Source: Rs1 sp029027825
Lineage (GTDB): Bacteria > Pseudomonadota > Gammaproteobacteria > Pseudomonadales > Balneatricaceae
Direction: 5' to 3'
Assembly: GCA_029027825.1 (NCBI GenBank)
Contig: CP093399.1
Coordinates: 4,712,001-4,776,000, forward strand
Length of the DNA: 64,000 nt
Below the pieces are notes generated by a model. It made no database searches and was not told where the DNA came from. It saw nothing but the letters and a program-made list of their open reading frames with translations. The position numbers and the translations under genes are program-made. This document shows positions 8,755 to 17,545 of the stretch, one piece after another (position 1 is the stretch's first letter; every line of letters begins with the position of its first letter).

Positions 8755-9594
8755 ATGTCAGAAAAAATAAATCAGCCAGCACCTGATGGGCTTGAAAGTC
8801 TGTTGCAATCCAAGGCAGAGCAATTGCTTGAAGAATTGGCTAAAGGTGATATAGGCTCGGCATTATTTGTCATTAACGAATTACAGCAGGCAAAACACCA
8901 GGCGTTTTATAATGAAATTGGCCTGTTAACTCGGGGCTTGCATGAGTCTATTAACTCGTTTTCCGATGAAGTGGACGCTGATGGTAGTTTAGATAGTGCG
9001 ACGTTGTCGGGAATGAGCGATGCATCCGACAGATTAAACTATGTGATTGAAATTACTGAGAAAACATCTCATCAGACAATGGATAGAGTGGATGCTTCTC
9101 TTGAACTAATCGATAAGCTAGACAGTCAAAGCGTTAGGTTTAAAGATCTGTTGTCGCTGGTTGGTCAATTAGAGGGTGAGTTTGATGCTTTGAGCGGTGT
9201 TTACGATCGTACCTGCCAAGTAAAGCAAGAATCTGAAGACACCATCCAAGATCTAAAAGGGCAATTAACAGAAATATTGCTGGCGCAAAGTAGCCAAGAT
9301 ATATCTGGGCAACTTATTAGGCGGGTCATTTCCCTCTTAACTGATGTCCAAAATGGATTGCTGAAGTTGATAGAAATGGCTGCCAGAGTTGAAAGCTTGA
9401 GTGTCGCTGAATTAGGTGGTCAAAACGTTGATAAACAACCAGTTAAAGCCAGTTTAGCTAAAGACAAAAGCGCAAGCGCGGAAGTCGATAAAGTTCCAAG
9501 AGCAGAAGGGCCGCAAATTAATGCCGATGACAATCCAAATGTGGTGTCCGGTCAAGATGATGTAGATGAGTTGCTTTCTAGCTTAGGATTTTAA
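8755..9594 (+). CDS. cheZ: CheY-P phosphatase CheZ
   Basis: Accelerates dephosphorylation of CheY-P. The 279-residue protein is mostly helical, with the catalytic signature SSQDISGQLIRRVI (about residues 180-195) containing the Gln that positions the attacking water. After a variable, charged linker it ends in VDELLSSLGF, the CheY-binding tail helix. It follows cheY by 24 bp and precedes cheA by 15 bp. Confidence 0.95.
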   Translation: MSEKINQPAPDGLESLLQSKAEQLLEELAKGDIGSALFVINELQQAKHQAFYNEIGLLTRGLHESINSFSDEVDADGSLDSATLSGMSDASDRLNYVIEITEKTSHQTMDRVDASLELIDKLDSQSVRFKDLLSLVGQLEGEFDALSGVYDRTCQVKQESEDTIQDLKGQLTEILLAQSSQDISGQLIRRVISLLTDVQNGLLKLIEMAARVESLSVAELGGQNVDKQPVKASLAKDKSASAEVDKVPRAEGPQINADDNPNVVSGQDDVDELLSSLGF

Positions 9595-9609
9595 TGTAGG
9601 GGTAATTGT

Positions 9610-11640
9610 ATGAGTTTGGATGTAGATCAGGAAATTCTCGAAGACTTCTTAGTCGAAGCCGGGGAAATACTTGAGGTTTTGTCAGAGCAATTAGTTGAAC
9701 TGGAGCAGAATCCAGAAGATTCGGATTTGTTGAACGCTATTTTCCGCGGTTTTCATACTGTCAAAGGGGGAGCTGGCTTTTTACAATTAGACCCCATGGT
9801 TGACTGCTGCCATCATGCAGAAAATCTTTTCGATTTACTCCGTACCGGAGATATAAAAGTATCGGCAGCTTTAATGGATGTGGTACTACAATCTCTGGAC
9901 TCAGTAAATAAAATGTTTGAACAAGTGCGTGCCGGAGAAGCGCCAGAAGCGGCTCCAGCTTCCTTGATTCAACAGCTAGAAAACTATGCATCAGGAGGAG
10001 CGCCTGTCGAATCTGAAGCTGTTCCTGCAATGCAAAGTGCACCTGTTTCTGCATCTGTTGAGCTACCAAATTCGCCAATGGCCCCCGCAGATGACTTTGA
10101 TTTGCTGTTACAAGAGTCAAGTGCTGTGAAAAAACCTGCGGCTGCGGCACCAGCTAAGAATGGTTTGATCACTGAAGAAGAATTTGATTCTCTAATGGAT
10201 GAGTTGCACGGCGCAACAGGCGCCCCTGGTAAAGCTACAGTAGCAGCGCCGGTAACTTTGGAAGATGAATTTGAAAGTCTATTAGATGACTTGCAAGCAA
10301 CCGGCAAAGGTGCATTTAAAGCAGCTCCAGAAGCAGCGCCAGTGGCTGCTCCAGTTGTTGCTAAAGAAACGGCAAAACAGGCTCAGCCTGAAGCTCAAGA
10401 AGCTGTTAAAAAGACAGTTGTAAAAGCGACCGCTGCTGCAAATAAAGTAGAAAGTAAGACGCCTAGTAAAGCGCCAGCACCTGAAAGTAATGTTCGTGTC
10501 GATACCAGATTACTTGATAAAATTATGAATATGGTTGGCGAGTTAGTGCTCGTTCGTAATCGTCTGGTTAGATTGGGTGGCAATGGTGAAGATGAAGAAA
10601 TGTCTAAAGCGCTCGGCACTTTAGACATGGTGACTGCCGATTTACAAATGTCGGTGATGAAAACCCGTATGCAGCCGGTTAAAAAAGTATTCGGGCGCTT
10701 TCCTCGCTTAATCCGGGATTTATCAAGAACCTTAAAGAAAGAAATTAGACTAGAGCTTCGCGGTGAAGAAACTGATTTAGATAAAAACTTAGTTGAAGCG
10801 CTCGCCGATCCATTGATTCACTTAGTGAGAAACTCGGTGGATCACGGTATTGAAATACCTGAAGTCAGAGAGAAAGCAGGGAAAGCCAGAGAAGGGCATG
10901 TTCTTTTGTCTGCCGAGCAGGAAGGTGATCATATCTTGCTGATCATACAAGACGATGGCGCAGGTATGGATCCTGGAAAGTTACGCGATCTTGCCGTGAC
11001 TAAAGGTATGATGGATCAGGAGGCGGCAAATCGGCTAACAGATCAAGAATGCTTTAACCTCATCTTTGCCGCAGGATTCTCTACTAAAGAAGTTGTTTCC
11101 GATGTGTCAGGTCGTGGCGTTGGGATGGATGTTGTTAAAACCAAGATTACTCAATTAAACGGTACTCTTGCGATTGACTCTGTTCTTGGGCAGGGAACTC
11201 GGATTGCGATTCAAGTACCTTTGACTTTAGCTATTATGCCAACTTTGATGGTTATTTTGGAAAATCAAGCGTTCGCATTGCCACTGGTGAACGTCAATGA
11301 AATATTTAACCTAGATTTAACCACAACCAACGTTGTTGATGGTCAGCAAGTTATCACTGTCCGTGATCAAGCGCTACCGTTGTTTCATATGAAACGCTGG
11401 CTGATTGATGGGCAAAGTAGTGCCTCTCTACCAGAGCAAGGTCACGTAGTTATTGTGACGGTGGGGACGTTAAGAGCAGGTTTTGTCGTCGATCAATTGG
11501 TAGGCCAAGAAGAAGTTGTTATTAAGCCACTAGGCACCATATTACATGGGACCCCGGGCTTATCTGGAGCAACTATTACTGGTGACGGTAGAATTGCATT
11601 AATTATCGATATACCAAACTTGCTTAAAGAGCATGCCTAG
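9610..11640 (+). CDS. cheA: Chemotaxis histidine kinase CheA
   Basis: Receptor-coupled autokinase that phosphorylates CheY and CheB. Domains in its 676 residues are: P1 phosphotransfer with His49 in FRGFHTVKGGAGF; a long Ala/Pro-rich linker (about 130-295) containing repeated DDFDLLLQE, EEEFDSLMDELHG and DEFESLLDDLQA segments; P3 dimerisation; P4 kinase with LVRNSVDHGIE (N box), DDGAGMD (G1) and GRGVGMDVVK (G2); and a CheW-like P5. The three short acidic LLD-type segments in the linker may be docking sites for partners, which is an inference. A good ribosome site (AGGGG) precedes the ATG. Confidence 0.97.
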   Translation: MSLDVDQEILEDFLVEAGEILEVLSEQLVELEQNPEDSDLLNAIFRGFHTVKGGAGFLQLDPMVDCCHHAENLFDLLRTGDIKVSAALMDVVLQSLDSVNKMFEQVRAGEAPEAAPASLIQQLENYASGGAPVESEAVPAMQSAPVSASVELPNSPMAPADDFDLLLQESSAVKKPAAAAPAKNGLITEEEFDSLMDELHGATGAPGKATVAAPVTLEDEFESLLDDLQATGKGAFKAAPEAAPVAAPVVAKETAKQAQPEAQEAVKKTVVKATAAANKVESKTPSKAPAPESNVRVDTRLLDKIMNMVGELVLVRNRLVRLGGNGEDEEMSKALGTLDMVTADLQMSVMKTRMQPVKKVFGRFPRLIRDLSRTLKKEIRLELRGEETDLDKNLVEALADPLIHLVRNSVDHGIEIPEVREKAGKAREGHVLLSAEQEGDHILLIIQDDGAGMDPGKLRDLAVTKGMMDQEAANRLTDQECFNLIFAAGFSTKEVVSDVSGRGVGMDVVKTKITQLNGTLAIDSVLGQGTRIAIQVPLTLAIMPTLMVILENQAFALPLVNVNEIFNLDLTTTNVVDGQQVITVRDQALPLFHMKRWLIDGQSSASLPEQGHVVIVTVGTLRAGFVVDQLVGQEEVVIKPLGTILHGTPGLSGATITGDGRIALIIDIPNLLKEHA

Positions 11641-11690
11641 TGGGTGTACTGATAGACTGTGGCAGTTTTAATATTCTTAGGAGTTGGTGA

Positions 11691-12812
11691 ATGGCTGTAA
11701 GGGTGTTAGTAGTAGATGATTCAGCCTTCTTTCGACAGCGAATATCAGAAATCCTATCGAAAAATTCAAACATCGAGGTCATCGGCACTGCAAAAGATGG
11801 CTTAGATGCAATTGAGAAGAATAGCAGCTTAAAGCCTGATGTGATTACTATGGACGTTGAAATGCCAAAATTGAATGGCATTGATGCGGTTCGTCACATA
11901 ATGAGAGAGTGTCCTACTCAAGTGTTAATGGTGTCATCATTGACTCATGAGGGAGCACAAATCACATTACAGGCAATGGAGGCTGGCGCAGTAGATTATC
12001 TTACTAAAGATATGCGTGCTTGGATGACTAAAAGTGATAGTTTAAATGAAGATTTAATCGGCCGTATTATTGCTTTAGGTAGGTCAAAGTACTTTGTTAA
12101 AAGTAGCTTTTTAAGTGCGCCGCGAAAGTCTCACAATGAGGGAAGGGAGTCTACTTCACGTGTATTCAAACTGGACTCAGGGGGCGATGCCGCAACAGCA
12201 GTCAATGAGTCTGCGGCGATTAAACTTAGAAATACTCGGCCTTCAGTGCCCAGAGGTTGTAAATTAATTATCATCGGCTCTTCTACAGGTGGTCCGGCTG
12301 CTCTGCAGGAAATTTTGACTAAATTACCCGCTACCTTTCCCTACCCAATATTGTTAGTGCAACATATGCCAAATACGTTTACCGCAGTGTTTGCCGAAAG
12401 ATTGAATCAACAATGTGCTATAGAAATAAAACATGCAGAGTCTGGCGATAAGCTCCAACCGGGGAGGGCGTTGTTGGCGCCTGGTGGTTTGCAGATGATG
12501 TTGGATTCAAGGGGGTCTGTGCAAATACTTGAAGGCGATACAAGCTTAACTTACAAGCCGAGCATCGATGTGACTTTCGCCAGTGCCGCTAAACTTTTTG
12601 GTGCTAAAACACTGGGAATTATATTAACGGGAATGGGAGCAGATGGCAGAGATGGTGCAAAATTGTTGAAATCTGCAGGGGCTACCATTTGGGGCCAAAG
12701 TGAGCGTACTTGTACAATATATGGCATGCCACAAGCCGCTGCGAAAGCAGGAGTTGTGGATAGTGTCGTTGATTTGAATGATTTTTCTAAATGTTTAGGT
12801 GCATCAAAATAA
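11691..12812 (+). CDS. cheB: Chemotaxis methylesterase CheB
   Basis: Removes methyl groups from receptor glutamates, and deamidates glutamines, during adaptation. The 373-residue protein has an N-terminal receiver domain with D9/D10 and phospho-acceptor Asp55 (TMDVEMPKLNG). A linker of about 140-195 follows, then the esterase domain with its Ser-His-Asp triad in GSSTGGPAALQ, VQHMPNTFT and TGMGADGRDG. The gene starts 50 bp after cheA. The following 150 bp to parC hold no gene; motCD, found here in Pseudomonas, are absent. Confidence 0.96.
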   Translation: MAVRVLVVDDSAFFRQRISEILSKNSNIEVIGTAKDGLDAIEKNSSLKPDVITMDVEMPKLNGIDAVRHIMRECPTQVLMVSSLTHEGAQITLQAMEAGAVDYLTKDMRAWMTKSDSLNEDLIGRIIALGRSKYFVKSSFLSAPRKSHNEGRESTSRVFKLDSGGDAATAVNESAAIKLRNTRPSVPRGCKLIIIGSSTGGPAALQEILTKLPATFPYPILLVQHMPNTFTAVFAERLNQQCAIEIKHAESGDKLQPGRALLAPGGLQMMLDSRGSVQILEGDTSLTYKPSIDVTFASAAKLFGAKTLGIILTGMGADGRDGAKLLKSAGATIWGQSERTCTIYGMPQAAAKAGVVDSVVDLNDFSKCLGASK

Positions 12813-12962
12813 CTGCTATGATGGCTTGAGTTTATATGATTGAGGCGTTTGATTTTTTAGCATACAGCAGTCAATTATATCCACTAGATTAGAGTATTTA
12901 TAAAATGGACAAAAAAGGGTCACTTCTGTTTAGCAACATAATTCTAAAGTGTGGGCTGTAAT

Positions 12963-13742
12963 ATGCAAGTATGGGCAATATCTAATCAGAAAGGTGGTGT
13001 AGGTAAGACAACAACCGCAGTGACACTTGCGGGACTATTAGCAGATTCAGGTCATGATGTTTTATTAATAGACTTGGACCCACATGGATCTTTAACCAGC
13101 TATTTTAAATATAACCCTGATGAAATTGATCAGAGTGTCTACGATCTGTTTATGCCAGATACAAAAGTGACGGCATCCTTAGTTAGAAGCTTATTAGTCA
13201 CGACATCATCAGACAAGGTTAAATTACTGCCCGCATCTACTGCTTTAGCGACCTTAGAAAGGCGTGCAATTGGTAAAGCCGGCCTAGGCTTGCAGATATC
13301 AAAAGCAATTTCACATGTCAAAAATGATTACGATTATGTGTTAATTGACAGTCCCCCTGTGCTGGGGGTGCTAATGGTGAACGCACTAGCGGCGAGTGAT
13401 AGATTACTGATCCCCTCTCAAACCGAGTTTCTTGCCCTGAAAGGCTTGGAGAGAATGGTGCGTACAATTTCTATGATAAATAGGGCTAGAAAAGTAAAGC
13501 TGCCCTATACAATCATCCCAACTTTTTATGATCGACGTACACAGGCTTCGGTAAAGTGTCTTAGAGAATTGCATAGTTTATATGCATCTGACATTGCTTC
13601 GGTTGTCGTGCCTGTAGATACAAAATTTAGAAACGCCAGTATGAAGGGGTTGTACCCTTCGAGGTTTGATCCGGGAAGTCGAGGGGTGTTGGCCTACGCA
13701 AAACTGCTTAAGTCTTTGATTGAAGAGGAGGCTTTGTTATGA
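12963..13742 (+). CDS. parC: ParA-like polar chemotaxis ATPase (ParC type)
   Basis: ParA/MinD-family ATPase which, in Vibrio and Pseudomonas, places chemotaxis arrays at the cell pole together with ParP; this parC is unrelated to topoisomerase IV. Its 259 residues from ATG 12963 start MQVWAISNQKGGVGKTTTAV, with the ParA-type Walker A motif at once. LLIDLDPHGSLTSYF and YDYVLIDSPPVLGVL follow. An upstream in-frame start would add four residues. The last codons overlap the parP start by 4 bp, so the two are translationally coupled. Confidence 0.88.
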   Translation: MQVWAISNQKGGVGKTTTAVTLAGLLADSGHDVLLIDLDPHGSLTSYFKYNPDEIDQSVYDLFMPDTKVTASLVRSLLVTTSSDKVKLLPASTALATLERRAIGKAGLGLQISKAISHVKNDYDYVLIDSPPVLGVLMVNALAASDRLLIPSQTEFLALKGLERMVRTISMINRARKVKLPYTIIPTFYDRRTQASVKCLRELHSLYASDIASVVVPVDTKFRNASMKGLYPSRFDPGSRGVLAYAKLLKSLIEEEALL

Positions 13743-14923
13743 GTGAGTCCAATAGTGGCGGGCGAAATCAAAAACTGGTGATAGACTATCTAGAGGCGCT
13801 ACTTTGTGACTCAGATGATGTGATTATAGAAATAGAGCAAGAGTTAGCCGCAACGGTAAATCGCGAACCTGAAAGGGAGTCGCTATCGAGACAATCAACG
13901 GAAAAGCAAGCTGTTGAAGAAAGTTCGATAGTCCACCAGCACGCTAGTCAAGAATCAGAAGTTCCAGTAGCGGTGCCATTCACAGCAGAAACCGAGTCCT
14001 TAGCAGTAGAAATCACTGCGGGCGATACAAACGATGAAGTAGTGGAGTTGTCGGCTGAGTTAGATGTATCTGGCGAAAACATGCCGCTAGATGCCATTGC
14101 AGAAGAGTTATCTGTCGATCATTCGACTCCAAATGAACATGATCGGTCTGAGTCTCTGGTGAGTAATGAGACAGAAACGGCAGATTTGAATAGTGATCAA
14201 TCGGCTATTGAAACGGATATTGAAGCAGATATAGAAGCAGAGTCAGCAGCTGAAGGCCAAGATCTAAAAGGCGAATCAGCAGAGCATAATACAGCTAGTA
14301 TGGATAGCGAACCGCTTAAGGATGAGCAGTTGACAGCGGCTGAGCCTGATAGAGGCGAGCCAGAGCTAGAATCACATACTGAGAGCTCAGCCGTTCCTGA
14401 AATCGAAGCTCAGTCTTCCTGTGATGTAGAGCTTGTGAGCGGAGTAGATCAAGAAATGGAAGTGATTCCTGAGTCCCAAAGCGTAGAGCCTGAATTAAGT
14501 ATTAATTGCATTATTGTTTTGATGTATGGCTTGAAGCTTGCAATTCCATTTGAGGATATAGAAGGGTTAATAAAATTATCAAATGTAACTTTATCTTTAG
14601 ATAATGATAGAAATTGGATATTAGGTGACTTTAGATCTGCAACTATGTGTACTCATATCGTCGATACAGCGCAAATCTTATTTGGTGATAACTATGACCC
14701 GCTAAACTCAAATTACAATGAAATGTTGGTGTTGGCAGGTAAGCATTGGTCGATAGTGTTTGATAAAATCATTAAAGCACAGAATATTGTGTTGAGTGAT
14801 GTGACTGAAAATCCATCCCCACAGTTTAGGCCTTGGCTTACAGGTACTTATTTACCAGAAAAATGTGCGCTGGTGAATGTCGCTGCAATGGTAAAAATGT
14901 TTGATGAAGAGCTGAATGCCTAA
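13739..14923 (+). CDS. parP: ParP-like chemotaxis array protein with C-terminal CheW-like domain
   Basis: The 394-residue protein has a very acidic, repetitive, probably unfolded middle (about residues 20-255, rich in E, S, D and A). Its C-terminal domain (about 258-394) begins INCIIVLMYGLKLAIPFEDIEGLIKL, which resembles the CheW-like AIF domain of ParP that links ParC to CheA and receptors. Coupling with parC (4-bp overlap) supports this. A separate cheW gene, normally next, is missing, so whether this domain takes over any CheW role is open. Confidence 0.8.
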   Translation: MSESNSGGRNQKLVIDYLEALLCDSDDVIIEIEQELAATVNREPERESLSRQSTEKQAVEESSIVHQHASQESEVPVAVPFTAETESLAVEITAGDTNDEVVELSAELDVSGENMPLDAIAEELSVDHSTPNEHDRSESLVSNETETADLNSDQSAIETDIEADIEAESAAEGQDLKGESAEHNTASMDSEPLKDEQLTAAEPDRGEPELESHTESSAVPEIEAQSSCDVELVSGVDQEMEVIPESQSVEPELSINCIIVLMYGLKLAIPFEDIEGLIKLSNVTLSLDNDRNWILGDFRSATMCTHIVDTAQILFGDNYDPLNSNYNEMLVLAGKHWSIVFDKIIKAQNIVLSDVTENPSPQFRPWLTGTYLPEKCALVNVAAMVKMFDEELNA

Positions 14924-15011
14924 TTAAGCCTTTGACCGCAGAACTTGGTCAATTGTGTGAACAGTCAGCGAAGTTAACAGAGTAAGATACTCGTTAGCAT
15001 TAGTGCTTAAA

Positions 15012-15169
15012 CCTGAATCCGTAACTTCAAAGTGAATACAGAGTGTAATATTGGTTCTACGGTGGAATTGAATAATCTTAGCTGCACCCATAGGTTCGGC
15101 GGGTGTTTTTCTAACCGCTGTAGAGTCAAGAGCTTGCGCTATGTGATGCAGTGAAGTCACTGATTTAGG
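15012..15169 (+). mobile_element. Miniature inverted-repeat element, family B, copy 1 (158 bp)
   Basis: Ends are cctgaatccgtaacttca (15012-15029) and the complement of cctaaatcagtgacttca (15152-15169), matching in 15 of 18 positions. A perfect 5-bp direct repeat ttaaa flanks the element (15007-15011 and 15170-15174). A shorter copy is at 63340-63408 and a fragment at 577-626. It fills the parP to DUF2802 gap (14924-15396), where relatives carry cheW. A 78-codon reverse frame across the element is not supported as a gene. I see nothing else in this gap. Confidence 0.82.
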
Positions 15170-15396
15170 TTAAAATCAATCTGAGTTGTATAGATTGAAA
15201 GCCCTGCTTATTCGAATGCTCTTTAATCTGTGTTAATATCCTTTTGATAGGCTGATTGAAAATGACAGTGGTTGAATATAGCAGCTTAAGAATTTTGGCT
15301 ACGCCAACATAGTACTAATTCTATCTAGTCTTGTAATAATACCAATCAAGCTTTATCTATTTAATTTACTTCTTTACAGTAACTCGGGGTTTTCAA

Positions 15397-15801
15397 TTGA
15401 CTGAAAATATATGGTTCATCAATATCTTGCTGTCTGCATTGGTATTAATGTCTGTAGTGATTTTCTTCCTCTATATTAAGCAGCGTAAATCAGAGCAAAA
15501 GTCAGCACAACTTGTCATCACGCTACGCAAAGAAATTCAGGCTATGTCAGGCAGTACCATTGGTATGGGGAAGCGCATTGTCGGTATAGAAACTAAGTTA
15601 GAAGAAACGATTGAAAAGCAACTTGAGTTTGCGCAGCGTGATCCCGATGACGTGGTGTACTCCCAGGCGGCTAGGCTTGTTGAAATGGGTGCTAATGTGG
15701 ATGATTTAGTCCATAGCTGCGGGATTGGTCGGCCTGAAGCAGAGTTAATGACCTTGATGCATAAAGAGCTTAGCCCTGAGAAATCTTTAAAAAAGTATTG
15801 A
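15397..15801 (+). CDS. DUF2802 membrane protein of the chemotaxis/flagellar cluster
   Basis: A 134-residue protein with one N-terminal membrane helix (about residues 6-27), a charged coiled region and the C-terminal segment VYSQAARLVEMGANVDDLVHSCGIGRPEAELM. This resembles the DUF2802 proteins that follow cheW at the end of chemotaxis operons in Pseudomonas and Vibrio; their role is unknown. The start is a TTG (15397) preceded by CGGGG. Placement after parP with cheW missing is the notable feature. Confidence 0.75.
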   Translation: MTENIWFINILLSALVLMSVVIFFLYIKQRKSEQKSAQLVITLRKEIQAMSGSTIGMGKRIVGIETKLEETIEKQLEFAQRDPDDVVYSQAARLVEMGANVDDLVHSCGIGRPEAELMTLMHKELSPEKSLKKY

Positions 15802-15858
15802 ATGTTAAGCTTATCACTAAGGTTTATGCACCCTACGGGATTTACAGGGAAGGGGTAC

Positions 15859-15946
15859 TTGGCGTTAACCCATTTTCCAGACCATCAGTATGTCTAATCT
15901 TGCCTTAATCACAGAGTTTCGCTGTGAGCTTTGTTCAGAAACACCC
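15859..15946 (+). repeat. Possible degenerate repeat, family C
   Basis: This stretch shares gcgttaacc, a ttttccag-like block, cttaatcaca and ttgttcaga, in that order, with 20330-20428. The match is interrupted and uncertain. It lies in the 268-bp gap before fleQ, which otherwise shows nothing. Confidence 0.35.
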
Positions 15947-16069
15947 TAAACTAAGTATAATCCATCTTAATGTGACCACATTGCTAAACATTAGCTTTAT
16001 AGCAGTCTTATAAAAAAGATAAATCGGTAAAGTTGCTAGTCTGGGTATATCTGCTAAAATGTCAAAAAA

Positions 16070-17545
16070 ATGACAGTGGTGTGCGTAGTGAATTCCTTTG
16101 AATTAAATAAAGTAATCTTAGTGGATGATAATTCTAGCCGAAGGGCATCACTAGAAAATAGTTTAGCTTTCTTGAAAGTTAAGCATAAAGTTTTGACTTT
16201 CGTGGAATTTCTACAAAGTAAGCAAAATAACGAACATTTTTCGATTGCTTTAGTAGGACAGTGCGACCTTCCTATTTCGCTAAATAAGTTGATTCAATTT
16301 ATCGGCGACCATTATAAATACACACCTATTTGCCTTCTTGAAAGTTGGAATGATACTGAAAAACTGACCCAAAATTCCAAAAAACAACTGCTAAGAGTCT
16401 TGTCTAAAGATCTAGATGACGAAATTTTGACGGATTTGTTGCACGAGGCCCAAGTCTATCAAGCAGTCAGGGTGAGTACCCAAGGCAGCCATCAGTATTG
16501 CTTCCCATTGCTTTTGGGTGAGAGCCCAGCTCTGGAAGACTTACAGCAGACTATGTCTAAAGTGGTTGATCGCGACGTTAATGTTTTGATTACCGGGGAG
16601 TCGGGAACAGGTAAAGAGCTAGTAGCGCGCTCATTGCATGATCTATCTTCTAGAGCTAAGGAGGCGTTCGTACCGGTAAACTGTGGGGCAATTCCGGCTG
16701 AATTACTTGAAAGCGAACTGTTTGGACATGAAAAAGGGGCTTTTACGGGTGCTATTTCAAGTCGAGCGGGGCGCTTTGAGTTAGCAGATGGGGGTACACT
16801 ATTCTTAGATGAAATTGGTGATATGCCAATGCCAATGCAGGTGAAAATGTTAAGGGTCTTGCAAGAGCGAAGTTTTGAGAGGGTAGGAGGGACTAAGACG
16901 ATTAAAGTGGATGTGCGAATCGTTGCCGCTACTCATCGGAATTTAGAGGATATGGTGGCGGCAGATACTTTTAGAGAAGACTTGTTTTATCGTCTGAATG
17001 TTTACCCTATTGAAGTGCCGTCGCTGCGGGAGCGAAAGGGTGATATATCTATACTGCTTGCTGCGTTTGCTGATCGGGCAGCAGAACAGGGTTTGGGGCG
17101 ATTGAAGTTTCAGATGTCAGCAATTGATTCTCTAGAGCGGCATGCTTGGGATGGGAATGTAAGAGAGCTACTCAATTTAATTGAACGGCTTGCTATCATG
17201 TATCCTGACGGAGTGATTGGCGTCAGTGAGTTACCGGTTAAGTTTCGTCATGTTAACGAGCCGGACCCTTCTAGGTATCAAGTGCAGAGCGACATGAAAT
17301 TAGATGGAGATGAGCATTTTATTACTGCTTTAGAAGAGAGTATTTCAATAAAAAGATCAGCTGTCTTCGAGTTGCCTGAGCAGGGCTTTGATTTAAAGGC
17401 GCATATTGAAGCGATGGAAACATCTTTAATTGAACAAGCCCTCAAAAGGAGTAATCAGGTGGTCGCTAGAGCCGCTACGCTTCTATCCATAAGACGCACG
17501 ACATTAGTTGAGAAAATGCGCAAATATGGAGTTCAGCGCAAGTGA
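16070..17545 (+). CDS. fleQ: Sigma-54-dependent flagellar master regulator FleQ
   Basis: Enhancer-binding activator at the top of the polar flagellar cascade. The 491-residue protein has an N-terminal receiver-like domain (about 10-125), an AAA+ domain and a Fis-type helix-turn-helix near the C-terminus (VVARAATLLSIRRTTLVEKM). The AAA+ domain carries TGESGTGKELVARSLH, the sigma-54 contact loop GHEKGAFTGA and LFLDEIGDMP. The receiver lacks the phosphorylatable Asp: the expected strand reads IALVGQCDLP, as in FleQ of Pseudomonas, which responds to c-di-GMP and FleN. The start is uncertain; ATG 16070 is used, with a GTG 18 bases on as alternative. Confidence 0.9.
   Translation: MTVVCVVNSFELNKVILVDDNSSRRASLENSLAFLKVKHKVLTFVEFLQSKQNNEHFSIALVGQCDLPISLNKLIQFIGDHYKYTPICLLESWNDTEKLTQNSKKQLLRVLSKDLDDEILTDLLHEAQVYQAVRVSTQGSHQYCFPLLLGESPALEDLQQTMSKVVDRDVNVLITGESGTGKELVARSLHDLSSRAKEAFVPVNCGAIPAELLESELFGHEKGAFTGAISSRAGRFELADGGTLFLDEIGDMPMPMQVKMLRVLQERSFERVGGTKTIKVDVRIVAATHRNLEDMVAADTFREDLFYRLNVYPIEVPSLRERKGDISILLAAFADRAAEQGLGRLKFQMSAIDSLERHAWDGNVRELLNLIERLAIMYPDGVIGVSELPVKFRHVNEPDPSRYQVQSDMKLDGDEHFITALEESISIKRSAVFELPEQGFDLKAHIEAMETSLIEQALKRSNQVVARAATLLSIRRTTLVEKMRKYGVQRK

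Noticed and set aside
14924..15160. 78-codon reverse open frame between parP and the DUF2802 gene
   Set aside because: It starts inside the family B terminal repeat, has no ribosome site, and the other family B copies do not encode it.
15012..15169. Integron attC site
   Set aside because: No GTTRRRY core sites or integrase; the 5-bp flanking duplication fits transposition better.
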